DNA of 64,000 bases from Strigamia acuminata (Eukaryota > Arthropoda > Chilopoda > Geophilomorpha > Linotaeniidae), in NCBI GenBank assembly GCA_949358305.1, contig OX442319.1, positions 3,844,001 to 3,908,000 on the forward strand. Reading direction: 5' to 3'. The position numbers and the translations under genes are program-made. Below are positions 1-11,034 of this stretch, one piece after another. The notes beneath the pieces are model-generated. The model made no database searches. It saw nothing but the letters and a program-made list of their open reading frames with translations, and was not told the origin of the DNA. Numbering within the stretch: the stretch's first letter is position 1; each line of letters opens with the position of its first letter.

Positions 1-2377
1 TGTGCACGAAAACTTTAGAACCGATACATCTTAGATGTCTCAACGACATTTTCTTGTTATGAAACAAGTTGTAAGGGGTTTTCCCACTCAAGCTTGCATG
101 TGGGAATCTATTTTTAAGATAGACAACTGTCACGGCTAATTCTGCCCACAAACCCTTTGGAAAATTGTTTTCGAAAAGCATGGCTCTAATTCCCCCAACA
201 ATTGTTCTGTTTGCTCTTTCGGCCACGGAATTCATTTCTGGGGAGTAGGGGTTTGTTTGGATGCACTTAAGCCCAATAGAAGCCGCATAGTCATCCCACT
301 TTTTCGACACAAACTCCCCGCCGTTGTCTGTCTTGATGCATTTGACCTTTTTCCCGGTGCTGCGCTCAACTTGTGTTTGCCATCGTTTGAAGCGCTCAAA
401 TGTATCCCCCTTATTCTTGATAATTTCCACCCACATGAAACGCGAATAATCATCTACAATTATTAGGTAATAGCTGGCCCCTCCCAAAGATTTAAAAGGC
501 TGGGGGCCCCACAGATCCATGTGGATTACTTCCAAAATTCCCTTTGTAGAAATTTCCGGGATTGGGGAAAAGGTTGCCCTAGTGCTCTTTGCCTTCGAAC
601 ACGCGTCACAGGGTGAAAGTTCTTTGTCGGAGAGTTTAACTCCGAAAATATCCGGTGAAATTTCCATTTTTGCAATCCCACTTGCGTTAAAATGGCCCAT
701 TCTGGAGTGCCAAATGTCCATTGGCTGTGGTTTCACTTTGATCTTTTCGATTTTTCCCCCATTCGAATTATTTTGCTCGTTAGTATCATTTAAATCGCTT
801 TTCTTAAGATTTGACGCATTTACTAGCGCATTTACGCTCACTTGCTGCTTCGCTGCAGTCTGCACTGCGCCACTCAATGTGTTTAGTAATGCTGCCTTAA
901 AATCTACTGTTTTTAGTAAAGGATTAATGACACTTTCACTTTTTACAACATTTTTGACCGAATTTCCACCCACCGCTGCACTCTGTTGCGCAGAAGGTGC
1001 AGTTGTGTTCACAATATTGGCCTCTATTTTGCAGTTAACTTTGTACATCCGATCATTAGTTTTATCTGCAACAAGGAAAGGCTCACCAATTCGGTCTCTA
1101 AACATGGTCAACTTTCCATTTTTGATAAAAGTTGTGAAACCAGCTTCATCTGTCCGGCCCAGCGATAAGAGATTTTTCTTAAAATTTGGCGCAAAATACA
1201 CATTTTGCAGTGTGATTTCCCTACATCTGCCTGCATAACAAGATGTAATCAACACGTTTCCAATGCCCTCGATTTTAGACTTCCCTTCCCCCTGCTGGAC
1301 ACTATAGCCGGACAGTGGCTTGAAGGTCACGAACCAACTTCTATTAAATGAAAAGTGATCTGTCGCACCGGTATCTATGTACCAGTGCGGATCAAAGTCG
1401 CAATGTGACATCAAAGACAATGGTGGTGACAAGGTGACTTCCTCTTCAGTTTGGTGAACTGCCGCTGAAAACATTGTCAAGGGCTCATCAAAAATGTCAA
1501 CTTGTCCCAAATTGGCCTTTTTGGTCTTTCCACCACGGCCACGTCCTCGTGCAGTGCCTTTTGCTAGCTGTGCAGAGGTGCCACCTCGTTGGCTTTGCAT
1601 ATTCGCTTGTTGTTTGGGCGGTGACGGGCATTCTCTCGCGAAGTGACCAGTGCCGCCACAGGAAAAACAAGTCCGAGGTGTAAATGGCTGATTTCCGCCT
1701 TTTCCGCGTTGGAATCGCCCTTTTCCAAAGAATGCGCCTGCATTATCAGTGGAATCCTGTGTACGCATACCATAGGAGTCTGAAGCTTCAAATAAACGAT
1801 TATACTCTCCTAATAATCGGTCTTTCACTTTTGCAGGGGTGAAGTCCAAATCCTCCCAGTGATACATTATTTGTTTTATAGTCTCATAAGTTGTAGGGAG
1901 GAAATCCATGTATTGGAATGCAATTTCCTCATCCGTCGGTATTACTTTGACATTCGCGAGTTCCGCGACTTTTCTGTCGACACGGGCCAGAAAACACATC
2001 ATCTCCTCATTGTCCATTAGATGCATTTGCAGGAACTCGCGCCTCAATCTGCCTTTCCGGGCGCGTGTGGTGGGCTGGTAAGCATCTCGGATTGCTTCCC
2101 ACGCTCCTTTAGAAGTATCTTTGGCAACGGCCACGAGCTGTTGCGCTTCTTCGCAACTCAAGCATATCGTGGACCATGCTCGCTTCTCACGCACTCTAAA
2201 ATCCCGTTTCTCTTTGGCTGTGGCGTTGGGACCCGGCGCGGTCTCATCGCCCGTCACGTGGTCCCACACGCCTTGCTGGGATAACAACAACTTCGCACCA
2301 ATCGCCCATTGTGCATAATTTGTCCCATTTAGTTTTTTGATCGACTTATAATCGTCGCATTTCTCCTCCGACGCCAT
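1..2377 (-). CDS. Copia-A gag-pol polyprotein, 3' part cut by window edge
   Basis: This is the gag-pol of a Ty1/copia retrotransposon. Reading the minus strand from the ATG at 2377, the frame stays open for about 790 codons to position 1 with no stop. In order I see: a gag domain; a CCHC zinc knuckle (CFSCGGTGHFARECP, near residue 237); an aspartic protease motif DTGATDHFS (near 334); the integrase HHCC zinc region (WHSRMGHF, then CDACSKAKS); and a complete integrase catalytic triad, D in HMDLWGP (near 516), D in IKTDNGGEF (326-328) and E in AERANRT (218-220). Reverse transcriptase and RNase H must lie left of the window. The order protease-integrase is diagnostic of copia rather than gypsy. 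No frameshift or stop is seen, so the copy may be young. Confidence 0.95.
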   Translation of the reverse strand, partial: MASEEKCDDYKSIKKLNGTNYAQWAIGAKLLLSQQGVWDHVTGDETAPGPNATAKEKRDFRVREKRAWSTICLSCEEAQQLVAVAKDTSKGAWEAIRDAYQPTTRARKGRLRREFLQMHLMDNEEMMCFLARVDRKVAELANVKVIPTDEEIAFQYMDFLPTTYETIKQIMYHWEDLDFTPAKVKDRLLGEYNRLFEASDSYGMRTQDSTDNAGAFFGKGRFQRGKGGNQPFTPRTCFSCGGTGHFARECPSPPKQQANMQSQRGGTSAQLAKGTARGRGRGGKTKKANLGQVDIFDEPLTMFSAAVHQTEEEVTLSPPLSLMSHCDFDPHWYIDTGATDHFSFNRSWFVTFKPLSGYSVQQGEGKSKIEGIGNVLITSCYAGRCREITLQNVYFAPNFKKNLLSLGRTDEAGFTTFIKNGKLTMFRDRIGEPFLVADKTNDRMYKVNCKIEANIVNTTAPSAQQSAAVGGNSVKNVVKSESVINPLLKTVDFKAALLNTLSGAVQTAAKQQVSVNALVNASNLKKSDLNDTNEQNNSNGGKIEKIKVKPQPMDIWHSRMGHFNASGIAKMEISPDIFGVKLSDKELSPCDACSKAKSTRATFSPIPEISTKGILEVIHMDLWGPQPFKSLGGASYYLIIVDDYSRFMWVEIIKNKGDTFERFKRWQTQVERSTGKKVKCIKTDNGGEFVSKKWDDYAASIGLKCIQTNPYSPEMNSVAERANRTIVGGIRAMLFENNFPKGLWAELAVTVVYLKNRFPHASLSGKTPYNLFHNKKMSLRHLRCIGSKVFVH

Positions 2378-3460
2378 ATCTAGTCGATTCGTCGCGAAGA
2401 TTACACTTTATCACTAAATAAATCGTCGCACACACCAAATGAAGCACAAAACACACTCTTTACGCTTTTATAAATGGCGTAAACCCCCAAAAGGTTTAGG
2501 CGAAAAATTATACAGTCTCCCTTGGACAAATCTCACTAAGTGAGATGCAAAACTTTACGTAGTATCTCCCGAGTTCCGACCGGACTCCTAGGACCGCGGG
2601 ACACTCGGTGGCCAGAGAAAGCCTACGCAAAAATACAATTCCACTACGCGACTGCGTAAAGGGTGGAAAGGATACTACAAGACCCCCAAACAAAACCTTA
2701 AACTTATTAACAATGAATTTCGACAACTTAAAACTAAATAATAGTTGGCAAGGTGAAAATCCGTTGTTTTGCGGGTTGGTTTGCGTCGCAAAAATTCCCT
2801 CGTTGATCCCACGTCGTGAAATCGATGCACGTCGACTCAACGTGCTCGTCCGCACCTTCGTAGGATGTGCTCCGTGCACAAAACCTCGGGAAAATGCCAG
2901 CGCGTACGTTTAACCCGCTAACTGGTCTTCTAGGTGCTCAAATAGCTGATGCCTGTGTGCAAATTTATGCCCACACAGGTCCTTACGTTGAAAATTATTC
3001 TCACACGTCGTTTTTCGTCTGCTTTGACGAAAAATCCGGCCGCCGTCGAAAAATCGATTCGCACGATGACTTCCGTGTTGATTTTCAACGAAAAACGGTC
3101 CAAAAATTACGTCGTTTCGACGTATTCTTTGTTGAATCGTGATGAGAGCGTGTGTCGATCCGTACACACGATTCTCTGCTGGCTTCACGGCCGTACGCGA
3201 TGAAGTCAAAAAAAATGGCGCCGCAGAAGAAAAATCTTCTTTATATCGGCAAATGTGCTTATTTCGCACGAAAAAACGACAATTCTCACACTGTTTTGTT
3301 CCAAATTCGTTGGCGAATTGCCCGCACACGTTGTCAAAGCTCGTCCGCTTTGCTAAAATCCCGAAAACGGCGATACGTCTCTGCGACGATACCGACGAAG
3401 TCGCGATGTCCGTTCCTTCACAAAAATCGCCGCCAATTCATCACAAACGGTTGGCCGCGT
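2378..3460 (-). other. Untranslated leader of copia-A
   Basis: This stretch lies between the primer site and the gag ATG of copia-A. No long frame on the minus strand makes sense here. Its length of about 1.1 kb is similar to the roughly 0.9-kb leader of copia-B, so it fits a 5' leader that would hold packaging signals. It is rich in CG and TCG motifs compared with the flanking genome. Confidence 0.7.
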
Positions 3461-3482
3461 CGTCAACCATCCTCTGCTACCA
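3461..3482 (-). other. Copia-A primer binding site
   Basis: On the minus strand the site reads TGGTAGCAGAGGATGGTT, two bases after the LTR end. TGGTAGCAGAG is complementary to the 3' end (CTCTGCTACCA) known for insect initiator methionine tRNA. Copia-B carries the same 18 bases at the same spacing. Confidence 0.8.
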
Positions 3483-3484
3483 AA

Positions 3485-3949
3485 TGATGAGATTGTAGGC
3501 GCCGGACATCAGGAAAATAGAGCTGAGACATGATTTAATGGGTGCGGGAACTCGCATTGCGCGACCGCCATCTTTAATCGTCACGAACCACAGTAAAAAC
3601 GACTGCTTTGAGGCTAGCCGCCCTCAAAGTATGAATACAAGCTTACAATAGAACAAATCATTGTTAGCAAGCAATGATTTGTCCTTTACATGATAAACAA
3701 TAAGGGAGGAGCAAATAAGCGATAAACAACTCAAAAGCAATGGAAAAACTAAACGAATATTGCTCATTTGAGCGGACGACGAGAAGGCACATCTTTACAA
3801 GTAAATAAACTAGTTGCGGCACATAACAAGCAGGGTAAAAATCAGGATCAACTAGTTTAACTAAGTCACAGCAAAGTAAAGACATGCACGTTGCATTTAG
3901 CCATAAATATGCAACTAATAAATCTCAAACAGTTGGGCATATCCCAACA
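3485..3949 (-). mobile_element. Copia-A 5' LTR
   Basis: The 465-bp LTR begins on the minus strand at 3949 with TGTTGGGATATGCCCAA, a short internal palindrome typical of copia LTRs, and ends ..TCATCA at 3485, followed by TT and the primer site. The base outside it (3950) is already inside the 9-bp satellite, so copia-A inserted into that array. Its target duplication should be TAACC (3950-3954), repeated beyond the left window edge. Confidence 0.85.
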
Positions 3950-4441
3950 TAACCGACGTAACCGACGTAACCGACGTAACCGACGTAACCGACGTAACCG
4001 ACGTAACCGACGTAACCGACGTAACCGACGTAACCGACGTAACCGACGTAACCGACGTAACCGACGTAACCGACGTAACCGACGTAACCGACGTAACCGA
4101 CGTAACCGACGTAACCGACGTAACCGACGTAACCGACGTAACCGACGTAACCGACGTAACCGACGTAACCGACGTAACCGACGTAACCGACGTAACCGAC
4201 GTAACCGACGTAACCGACGTAACCGACGTAACCGACGTAACCGACGTAACCGACGTAACCGACGTAACCGACGTAACCGACGTAACCGACGTAACCGACG
4301 TAACCGACGTAACCGACGTAACCGACGTAACCGACGTAACCGACGTAACCGACGTAACCGACGTAACCGACGTAACCGACGTAACCGACGTAACCGACGT
4401 AACCGACGTAACCGACGTAACCGACGTAACCGACGTAACCG
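3950..4441. repeat. 9-bp satellite, left block
   Basis: About 54 near-perfect head-to-tail copies of AACCGACGT. Each unit has two CpG dinucleotides. Because 9 is a multiple of 3, all frames stay open and give meaningless repeat peptides (NRR, TSV, LRR) on both strands. The block lies between two divergent copia 5' LTRs and continues at 11585 on the far side of copia-B. Confidence 0.97.
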
Positions 4442-4991
4442 TGTTGGTCTGCTGACCATTTTTAGTATGTCGATGCAAATAGATCCGATATATTTCATTA
4501 TCTTTTCAATTTTTATTAGCCAATTGCTGTATTTACTTATCTTCGAGTCATTTATTGCATTTTCGGTTATTTAATGCTATTGTCATATTTTATAGCATGT
4601 GGCACCATGCTTCTTGTATCCCATTTACTTTATTTCGATTTATTCTCCAAATTGTATTATTCAATTCCGACACTAGGTGTCGCTACTCACTTGAGTGACA
4701 TCCAAGATGGCTGCTGCCATGATTGAGCAGTGCCAAGCTGTTTTCTACTTTGTTTTGGACTCATTTCGTAATGTATTTTCGATTAAATCTTTTTATGTTT
4801 TTATTTAAACATTTGTCTTATGTTTCACACGGCATATAAGTGTAATTTCACGGCCGTTATTTACCGACAAACTCTCGGCGCGAGTATTCTGCGAGTCGCG
4901 AAATTCGCGAGTATTCTGCGAGTCGTGTTTCGACTCTGTTTTTCGTTTTTCACTCGATATTTCGAGTTATTTCCAGTCCTCCTCTGCTACA
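4442..4991 (+). mobile_element. Copia-B 5' LTR
   Basis: It starts TGTTGG and ends CTACA. A TATA-like GCATATAAG occurs near 4832, followed by a tandem pair of a motif ending GCGAGTATTCTGCGAGTC (about 4875-4925). These could be the promoter and transcription start region, which is inference. Confidence 0.95.
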
Positions 4992-4993
4992 AT

Positions 4994-5011
4994 TGGTAGC
5001 AGAGGATGGTT
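4994..5011 (+). other. Copia-B primer binding site
   Basis: TGGTAGCAGAGGATGGTT follows the LTR by two bases. The first 11 bases are complementary to the initiator methionine tRNA 3' end. Confidence 0.85.
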
Positions 5012-5894
5012 CTGCTCCTCTGCAGCACGCATTCCACTAATTTATCGCTTAATTTCGCGAATTTTCGCGTTTTTTTTTCGGCGATAATTTGATCTATTTT
5101 CAGATTTTGACGCCGATTTTGCAGTTTTTCGTCTCGAAAACGTCTTCCAGACGTTCCACCGACGTTCTACAATTAATTTTGCCGAGAATTCCGCGGGTCA
5201 CGCGAATTTTCTGGCAAATTTTTGTTATTTTCAGATTCGACGTGGATTTTCTTCGAGATTCAACTCGACACCGCCGACGAGGCGTGTTCTCATCAAGAAA
5301 CGGGCAAAACCCGCTGTATTCACCCCGGAGTGTCTACAGTAGCGGCGATCTGATTATTTTCGACGGATTTATTGATTTTTCCCTCGTTAATTCGAGAAGA
5401 GTTCGGGTTTTGGAAATCCGAGCTGCGTTTTTCACTTGCTTTTTCGAGAAAAGCATTTATTCACCCGTGTTTTTTACACGACGGTGTGGTGACGATCCCA
5501 CACAGATTCTCCATTTCGCCTTATTTATTTTTCAGAGTCGTAATTATTTTGTTAGAATTAAGGGGGATTTTGGTGTGGGACATTTAGTATCCTCGGCGCC
5601 CTTCACTCGAATCCGAGTAAGCGTCGTTGTATTCCCCGATAGTGCTTGTCGTGGTACAAGTGAGGTTTCCCGCGGCTCCAGGCAGTCGAACGGACCCTCT
5701 CAGACTGGCTATCGGGGGTTATTTGATAACTTCAGAAGTTATCGCCCCTTTTCGGTATTCCGCTTCGATCACCGCGGGATCAGTGCTGTGTTTGTGTTGT
5801 GCATCGAACGTTTAAGTGTTTCAAATCTAGTGCGCCAATACCACTCTCGTCGCTTCTGTGATTTTTCGTGTTTGGTCTCGTCTTCGCTGCTATC

Positions 5895-8800
5895 ATGCAG
5901 AAAGTGGGCGATCCGACCAGCGGCAAAGTTCCCGTGCTCGCCGTGGGGAACTATGATTCGTGGCAGAGGAGCATGAAAATGCTCCTCAAAGCTGAAGGCC
6001 TGTGGCACCACGTCACGGAGGACGGCGAAATCGATTATCTCAAAACCGCATCGGAAAAAGAAAAAGTGAAGTTTCAACGCAAAAAGGACAAGGCTCTCGG
6101 ATTAATATACTGTTTTGTCTCAGAGGCGAAGAAATCCGCCCTTGATAACTGTGATACACCGAAAGAATCTTGGGATAAGTTGGCCCAGATCTACGCGCCC
6201 AGTTCTCGCGCGCGCCAAGCCGCGATGCGCTGGGAGTTCCTCGAACTCAGCCTCAAACCGAACGAGGAAATGGCCGATTTTATTGGCCGTGTAGATTACC
6301 ACGTCAGCCAACTTAAAGCGGTCAAAGAAGAAGTGTCAGATATACATCATGCATACCAATACCTTCGACGCTTACCTCCAGAGTATTCTCAAGTTTCGTT
6401 TGCCATATATCATTGGCCGGATGACAAGTTCAAACCGAAGGAAGTGGCCGAACAGCTCCTTTCGGAATACATGCGCCTGAAATCGATGCGTACGGACAAT
6501 TTCCAACAATCCTCGGCGCATGCTTCCAACACTGATCAGTCTCGACAACGAAACCCGTCTCGACCGCCTCGTGACATTTCCACTGTCCGATGTTTTAATT
6601 GCCAGGAATTAGGGCATTATGCAAACAAATGCCCTCATCAGAAACGCGATGGTCAGAGTCGCCCGGCTGCGCAAGTTCAACGCTCATCACGCAGCAAGAG
6701 CCGTCGTCGAAATAAAAATTCGGCGAAGCAGGACGATTCCAAACCGCGAGGCAGTTCCAGGCCACGTCGAGATGCGAACTTCTTTGTCAATTGTCCCCAA
6801 GTAATCGAGCGCCCCATCGCACATTTTATGCAGTCAAATGAGTGGATCGTCGACTGCGGGGCCACCGACCACGTCTCTCACATCCAATCGTGGTTTACGA
6901 ACTTTGAACACATTACGCCATTCGACATCGAGCTTGGACAGGGCAAGTCCAAAGTGACCGGACGGGGCAATGTACGACTTCAGACCTCGATTGACAATTG
7001 TGACTGTTTCGTAACTTTACATAATGTCTTGTTTGCACCGAACTTTGAGGCGAATCTAGTCTCCGTGAGCAAAATCGACAGAAATAAGTTTCACATTCAT
7101 ATTTTCAACGGGGAGATCAATGTTTACCAAACAGACATTCGCTCTTCAGTTCTCCGAGCGAAAGAGAAAGGCGGATTGTATTACGTGGACGGACTTTGCG
7201 CTACTCCGACTATTTCGACAACGGTTTCAACGTCTCATCAACCGGCTCCGACAGTTCCTGTCAAGACTTTAGTCACTTCAGAGGTTGATTTCGAGCCCAT
7301 TTCGAAACCGAAACAGAAATCGAAAAATAAAACGGAGTTTATGACGGATTTTCGTATCGAGTTGTCGCCTTCTAACGTCGTGAACCAAATTCCGACCCCA
7401 ACTCCTACCAATCCGTTACCAAATCCTAATCCTCCGCAAGTCCAGCTACCATCTCCCGTCCCATCCTATGCTGACGTCTCACAGTCAATCCCGACATCTC
7501 CCGCTGCCAAAAATCCTTCTCCACCCAAAAAGGAGACTGTTGCTAATCCGACGGCAAAGAAAGATGCAACCGGCTTATGGCACAGCCGACTTGGCCACCT
7601 TCATACCAACGCCATGCGTCTTCTGGCAGCCAATGATCAGGTTTATGGCATGGAGCCTGCGGAAGTACGCCAGGATTTGGCGTGCAACGACTGTCGTATT
7701 GCAAAATCCATCCGCGCTTCGCATAAGCCCGATCCAAATCCGATTACCACCAAGGCACTGGACCTCTTGCACATGGACGTCTGGGGGCCAGCGGAAACGA
7801 CTTCAATTGGTGGAGCTCGATTTGTCTTCACGATCATCGACGACGCGACCAGATATTGCTGGATTACACCGATTGCCCAAAAATCCCAAGTTTTTGGTGT
7901 CTTTAAGGATTTTGTCGCTCGGATTGAACGCGTCGCCAATACTCGAGTCAAAGCCATTCGTTCTGACCGCGGCGGGGAGTTCATGTCTAACGAATTCCTC
8001 AATTATCTCCGAGAGAAGGGCATCGAAGGTCAACGCACCAACCCAAACTCGCCCGCTATGAACGGCACTGCGGAGCGGATCAACAGAACAATGGCCGACA
8101 ACGTGAGATCGATTTTAAGCGAAACGAAACTTCCGAACGACTTGTGGGCGGAAATCGCAGTCACATTCGCTTATATAAAGAACCGATCTCCACATTCTCG
8201 TTTGAACAATCAGATCCCTTACATCTTGTGGCGACAGCGTGCCCTTTCACTACGACATCTGCGCAAGATAGGATCGAAATGTTGGGTACATTTTACTACC
8301 CCAGGTCGCAAGAAACTTCAGATGCGTGCCTGGGAAGGTTACATTGTTGGATACGCTGTCGGCACACGGGGATATCGAATCTGGAACCCACTTGACGATA
8401 AAATCACAGAATCAACTCATGTCCGAATTGATGAAAAGCAATCCTATCGTCGAACTCTTCGAAATGGAAACGGAAACGGAAATCTACGGCAGTACATACC
8501 GTACTCGAATGTTGACCACAGTCCGAACGTTCAAGATATCCCGCAGTCGACTGTCACATTCGACGAGAACATTCAGTATCTCGATTGGCCAAAAGGATCG
8601 GACTCGGACCATGAATACTCATCATCAGACGAAGAGTCTGAGATGCCGCCATTAGAAGAGAGTTCGAGCTCGGCAGCATCTGCACAATTCCAGACACCGG
8701 AACGTCAGTTTCAAGAAGCATGTGCTTTGAGATTGCCGAGTTCCGACAGCAATCTAGGTGATGACACGGATCGTGACATTGATGATATCGATGAAGTTTC

Positions 8801-10829
8801 TCTCGTGCCAATATCTAACTACACTTCCCCTCACATGTCACCGCAAACTTCACCTCAAACATCACCCCCGTTATCTCCACCTAGTTCCCCAAGCAGATTT
8901 GTGACGACACGGAGAAGAGCGGGTACTTCCGTTCTCCAACATACAATACCCGTTTTCGATGCTGCACCTATGTCTCCGGCTCCGCTTCAAGGAACTGAAG
9001 GAACTGAAGTGGCACCTACATCTGCACACCGAACCGCATTCATGTGGAGATATGTCGGAGGAGATTCGCATTGCGCACGTTGGAGACGTGAAGAACATCT
9101 CCGCAAGGTTCAGAGACCCGGAAAGATTGACACCGATGTATATTATTTCCCGGAACCGGATGTGCGACTACGTTCACGCGGGGACATCGAGAAATATTGT
9201 CAATTTAATCATCTCGAATATAACCCGGAACTCTTTTTCTTTGGCAGTATTGAATATACTACGCCTTCGATCCCTGCCAGACATGCGGCTCACCTGTGTC
9301 GGACGGAACCCGCTTCATTCGCCGAAATTCCAAAATTTCATGATGCGCCGAAATGGCGCGAAGCGATCGATGAAGAACTCGGAACTTTCAAGGAGCGTGA
9401 GGTGTACGTTGAAGTACCGAAGCCGCCTGATACAACGATCCTCGGATGTAAATGGATTTTCAAGTTGAAGTCCGACGCCACCGGCAAAGTTACTCGTTAC
9501 CGTGCCCGCCTTGTCGCTCAAGGTTTCCGACAAACTCTCGGCGTCGACTACGATGAGGTTTTCAGCCCCGTCGTGAACTTTGTTCTCATCCGGATGTTCT
9601 TTTGCTTGCTTGTCATTCTCCGCGGATGGAAGGACGCACACCTCGACGTAAAGTGTGCCTACCTTTATGGCGAGCTCGAGCACAAGGTATATATGCGGAT
9701 TCCGGCAGGTGCGACTTGCACACACCCGAACAACGTTTGGCTTCTGATAAAATCCCTCTACGGCCTCCATCAATCCGGAAGGCAATGGTTCGAGAAGCTA
9801 GACGAAACTCTTCGAGCGCTCGGATTTCGAAGACTGCCCGGATGCAATTGTGTTTATTCTTTTGGGACTTCAGCGTTGATGCTGGTCTACGTGGACGACA
9901 TCGTTCTTTTCTACGCTAACGACACCGTCCTCGATCGACTCATCGTTTTGATCAGCACCAAGTTTCAAATCGTCAACTTGGGTCCCATCACGAAATTGCT
10001 CGGCGTTGAATTTATCCGAGAGGCTGGCAAGACTTTCATTAGCCAGCGGATGTACATCTCGAAGATCGTTAAAAAGTTCGGAACCGTCGCAAATAACCTC
10101 GTCAAGGTCCCTGTTACTCCGGGAACAACGCTCACTCGGGGACCGACCGAGAACTTGATCGATTTCCCGTATAGATCGCTCATTGGATCGCTATTGTTTT
10201 TAGCGTCGCGAACACGTCCCGATATCTTATTTTCCGTGATTTACCTGTCGCAGTTCAACACGTGTTATACTCAGGCACACATCAAAGCCCTACTCCAGGT
10301 ACTTCAGTATGTCTCGAACACCATTGATTATTGTATCGAATTATCGGGATGTGGATCAGGACAACTGTGGGGATACACAGACGCATCGTGGGCATCGGAT
10401 ACCGCTACATCGCTTAGTTTCGGAGGCTTCATTTGCTACATCGGACAAACGCCAATTGGATGGACCTGCCGAAAACAGACCACCGTGGCTTGCTCAACAA
10501 TGGAAGCCGAGTTCCTCGCTCTTGTTGATGCAGTTAAAGAATTTTATTGGCTCCGACATGTTTACTCCGAATGTCCGATGTTAGATCCGATTTCTCGTCC
10601 CGTTATCTACTCCGACGCGCTTGCTGCTATCCAATTCACCGCGAACGATATCGAGAACAGCAAGACGAAACACATCCGCGTCAAGTTCCATTGGCTTCGG
10701 GAGTGGTACACGGCGGGACAGTTTGAACTTCGGAAAGTGCCCGGCGATCTGAACGTCGCCGATATATTTACAAAGTGGCTCGGCTCGGAAAAACTTCGTT
10801 CACTCATCTCGAGAATCTTCCGGCCTTGA
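5895..10829 (+). CDS. Copia-B gag-pol polyprotein, intact
   Basis: A single ORF of 1644 codons from the first ATG at 5895; the open frame begins at a GTG at 5868, which is not a credible eukaryotic start. Domains in order, with approximate residues: gag with a CCHC knuckle CFNCQELGHYANKCP (232); a protease motif DCGATDH (318), where the usual T or S after the catalytic D is C; integrase zinc region WHSRLGHL..CNDCRIAKS; integrase triad D in MDVWGP (626), D in RSDRGGEF (690) and E in TAERINRT (726); a proline- and serine-rich spacer; reverse transcriptase with CKWIFKLK, LDVKCAYL and YVDD (1331); and RNase H with YTDASWASD (1492), STMEAEFLAL and YSDALAAIQ. No frameshift or stop is present. Gag and Pol are one frame, as in many copia elements. 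Confidence 0.97.
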   Translation: MQKVGDPTSGKVPVLAVGNYDSWQRSMKMLLKAEGLWHHVTEDGEIDYLKTASEKEKVKFQRKKDKALGLIYCFVSEAKKSALDNCDTPKESWDKLAQIYAPSSRARQAAMRWEFLELSLKPNEEMADFIGRVDYHVSQLKAVKEEVSDIHHAYQYLRRLPPEYSQVSFAIYHWPDDKFKPKEVAEQLLSEYMRLKSMRTDNFQQSSAHASNTDQSRQRNPSRPPRDISTVRCFNCQELGHYANKCPHQKRDGQSRPAAQVQRSSRSKSRRRNKNSAKQDDSKPRGSSRPRRDANFFVNCPQVIERPIAHFMQSNEWIVDCGATDHVSHIQSWFTNFEHITPFDIELGQGKSKVTGRGNVRLQTSIDNCDCFVTLHNVLFAPNFEANLVSVSKIDRNKFHIHIFNGEINVYQTDIRSSVLRAKEKGGLYYVDGLCATPTISTTVSTSHQPAPTVPVKTLVTSEVDFEPISKPKQKSKNKTEFMTDFRIELSPSNVVNQIPTPTPTNPLPNPNPPQVQLPSPVPSYADVSQSIPTSPAAKNPSPPKKETVANPTAKKDATGLWHSRLGHLHTNAMRLLAANDQVYGMEPAEVRQDLACNDCRIAKSIRASHKPDPNPITTKALDLLHMDVWGPAETTSIGGARFVFTIIDDATRYCWITPIAQKSQVFGVFKDFVARIERVANTRVKAIRSDRGGEFMSNEFLNYLREKGIEGQRTNPNSPAMNGTAERINRTMADNVRSILSETKLPNDLWAEIAVTFAYIKNRSPHSRLNNQIPYILWRQRALSLRHLRKIGSKCWVHFTTPGRKKLQMRAWEGYIVGYAVGTRGYRIWNPLDDKITESTHVRIDEKQSYRRTLRNGNGNGNLRQYIPYSNVDHSPNVQDIPQSTVTFDENIQYLDWPKGSDSDHEYSSSDEESEMPPLEESSSSAASAQFQTPERQFQEACALRLPSSDSNLGDDTDRDIDDIDEVSLVPISNYTSPHMSPQTSPQTSPPLSPPSSPSRFVTTRRRAGTSVLQHTIPVFDAAPMSPAPLQGTEGTEVAPTSAHRTAFMWRYVGGDSHCARWRREEHLRKVQRPGKIDTDVYYFPEPDVRLRSRGDIEKYCQFNHLEYNPELFFFGSIEYTTPSIPARHAAHLCRTEPASFAEIPKFHDAPKWREAIDEELGTFKEREVYVEVPKPPDTTILGCKWIFKLKSDATGKVTRYRARLVAQGFRQTLGVDYDEVFSPVVNFVLIRMFFCLLVILRGWKDAHLDVKCAYLYGELEHKVYMRIPAGATCTHPNNVWLLIKSLYGLHQSGRQWFEKLDETLRALGFRRLPGCNCVYSFGTSALMLVYVDDIVLFYANDTVLDRLIVLISTKFQIVNLGPITKLLGVEFIREAGKTFISQRMYISKIVKKFGTVANNLVKVPVTPGTTLTRGPTENLIDFPYRSLIGSLLFLASRTRPDILFSVIYLSQFNTCYTQAHIKALLQVLQYVSNTIDYCIELSGCGSGQLWGYTDASWASDTATSLSFGGFICYIGQTPIGWTCRKQTTVACSTMEAEFLALVDAVKEFYWLRHVYSECPMLDPISRPVIYSDALAAIQFTANDIENSKTKHIRVKFHWLREWYTAGQFELRKVPGDLNVADIFTKWLGSEKLRSLISRIFRP

Positions 10830-11022
10830 GTACTTTTGACATTCCTAGTTTAGTTTACCCGACATCGAGGATCATCGAGTTCCAGTGGGAATATTCGGGC
10901 TTCCGTAGAGTTCTTCAATGACAGTACCCGGCTCGGTGATTCGAACTTTATCTTTTGTCTTTTCTGATAACACACTGTAATTCCAGTACCCGTTCTTTAT
11001 TTCCCCCGAATTTATTTACATC

Positions 11023-11034
11023 GAAGGGGGGATT
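11023..11034 (+). other. Copia-B polypurine tract
   Basis: GAAGGGGGGATT lies directly before the 3' LTR, where plus-strand DNA synthesis is primed in LTR retrotransposons. Confidence 0.85.

Noticed and set aside
519-1238. Plus-strand 239-codon frame
   Set aside because: It is antisense to the copia-A gag-pol, which has motifs in the right order on the minus strand.
3950-4441. Telomeric repeat
   Set aside because: The unit AACCGACGT is not the TTAGG type of arthropods, and the array is interior and flanked by unique sequence on the right.
3866-4574. Open frames of about 187-227 codons with NRR, TSV or LRR repeats on both strands
   Set aside because: They arise because the 9-bp satellite unit is divisible by three and has no stop in these frames; there is no domain or start signal.
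5868-5894. Upstream GTG start for the copia-B polyprotein
   Set aside because: GTG is not a normal eukaryotic start; the ATG at 5895 follows within nine codons.
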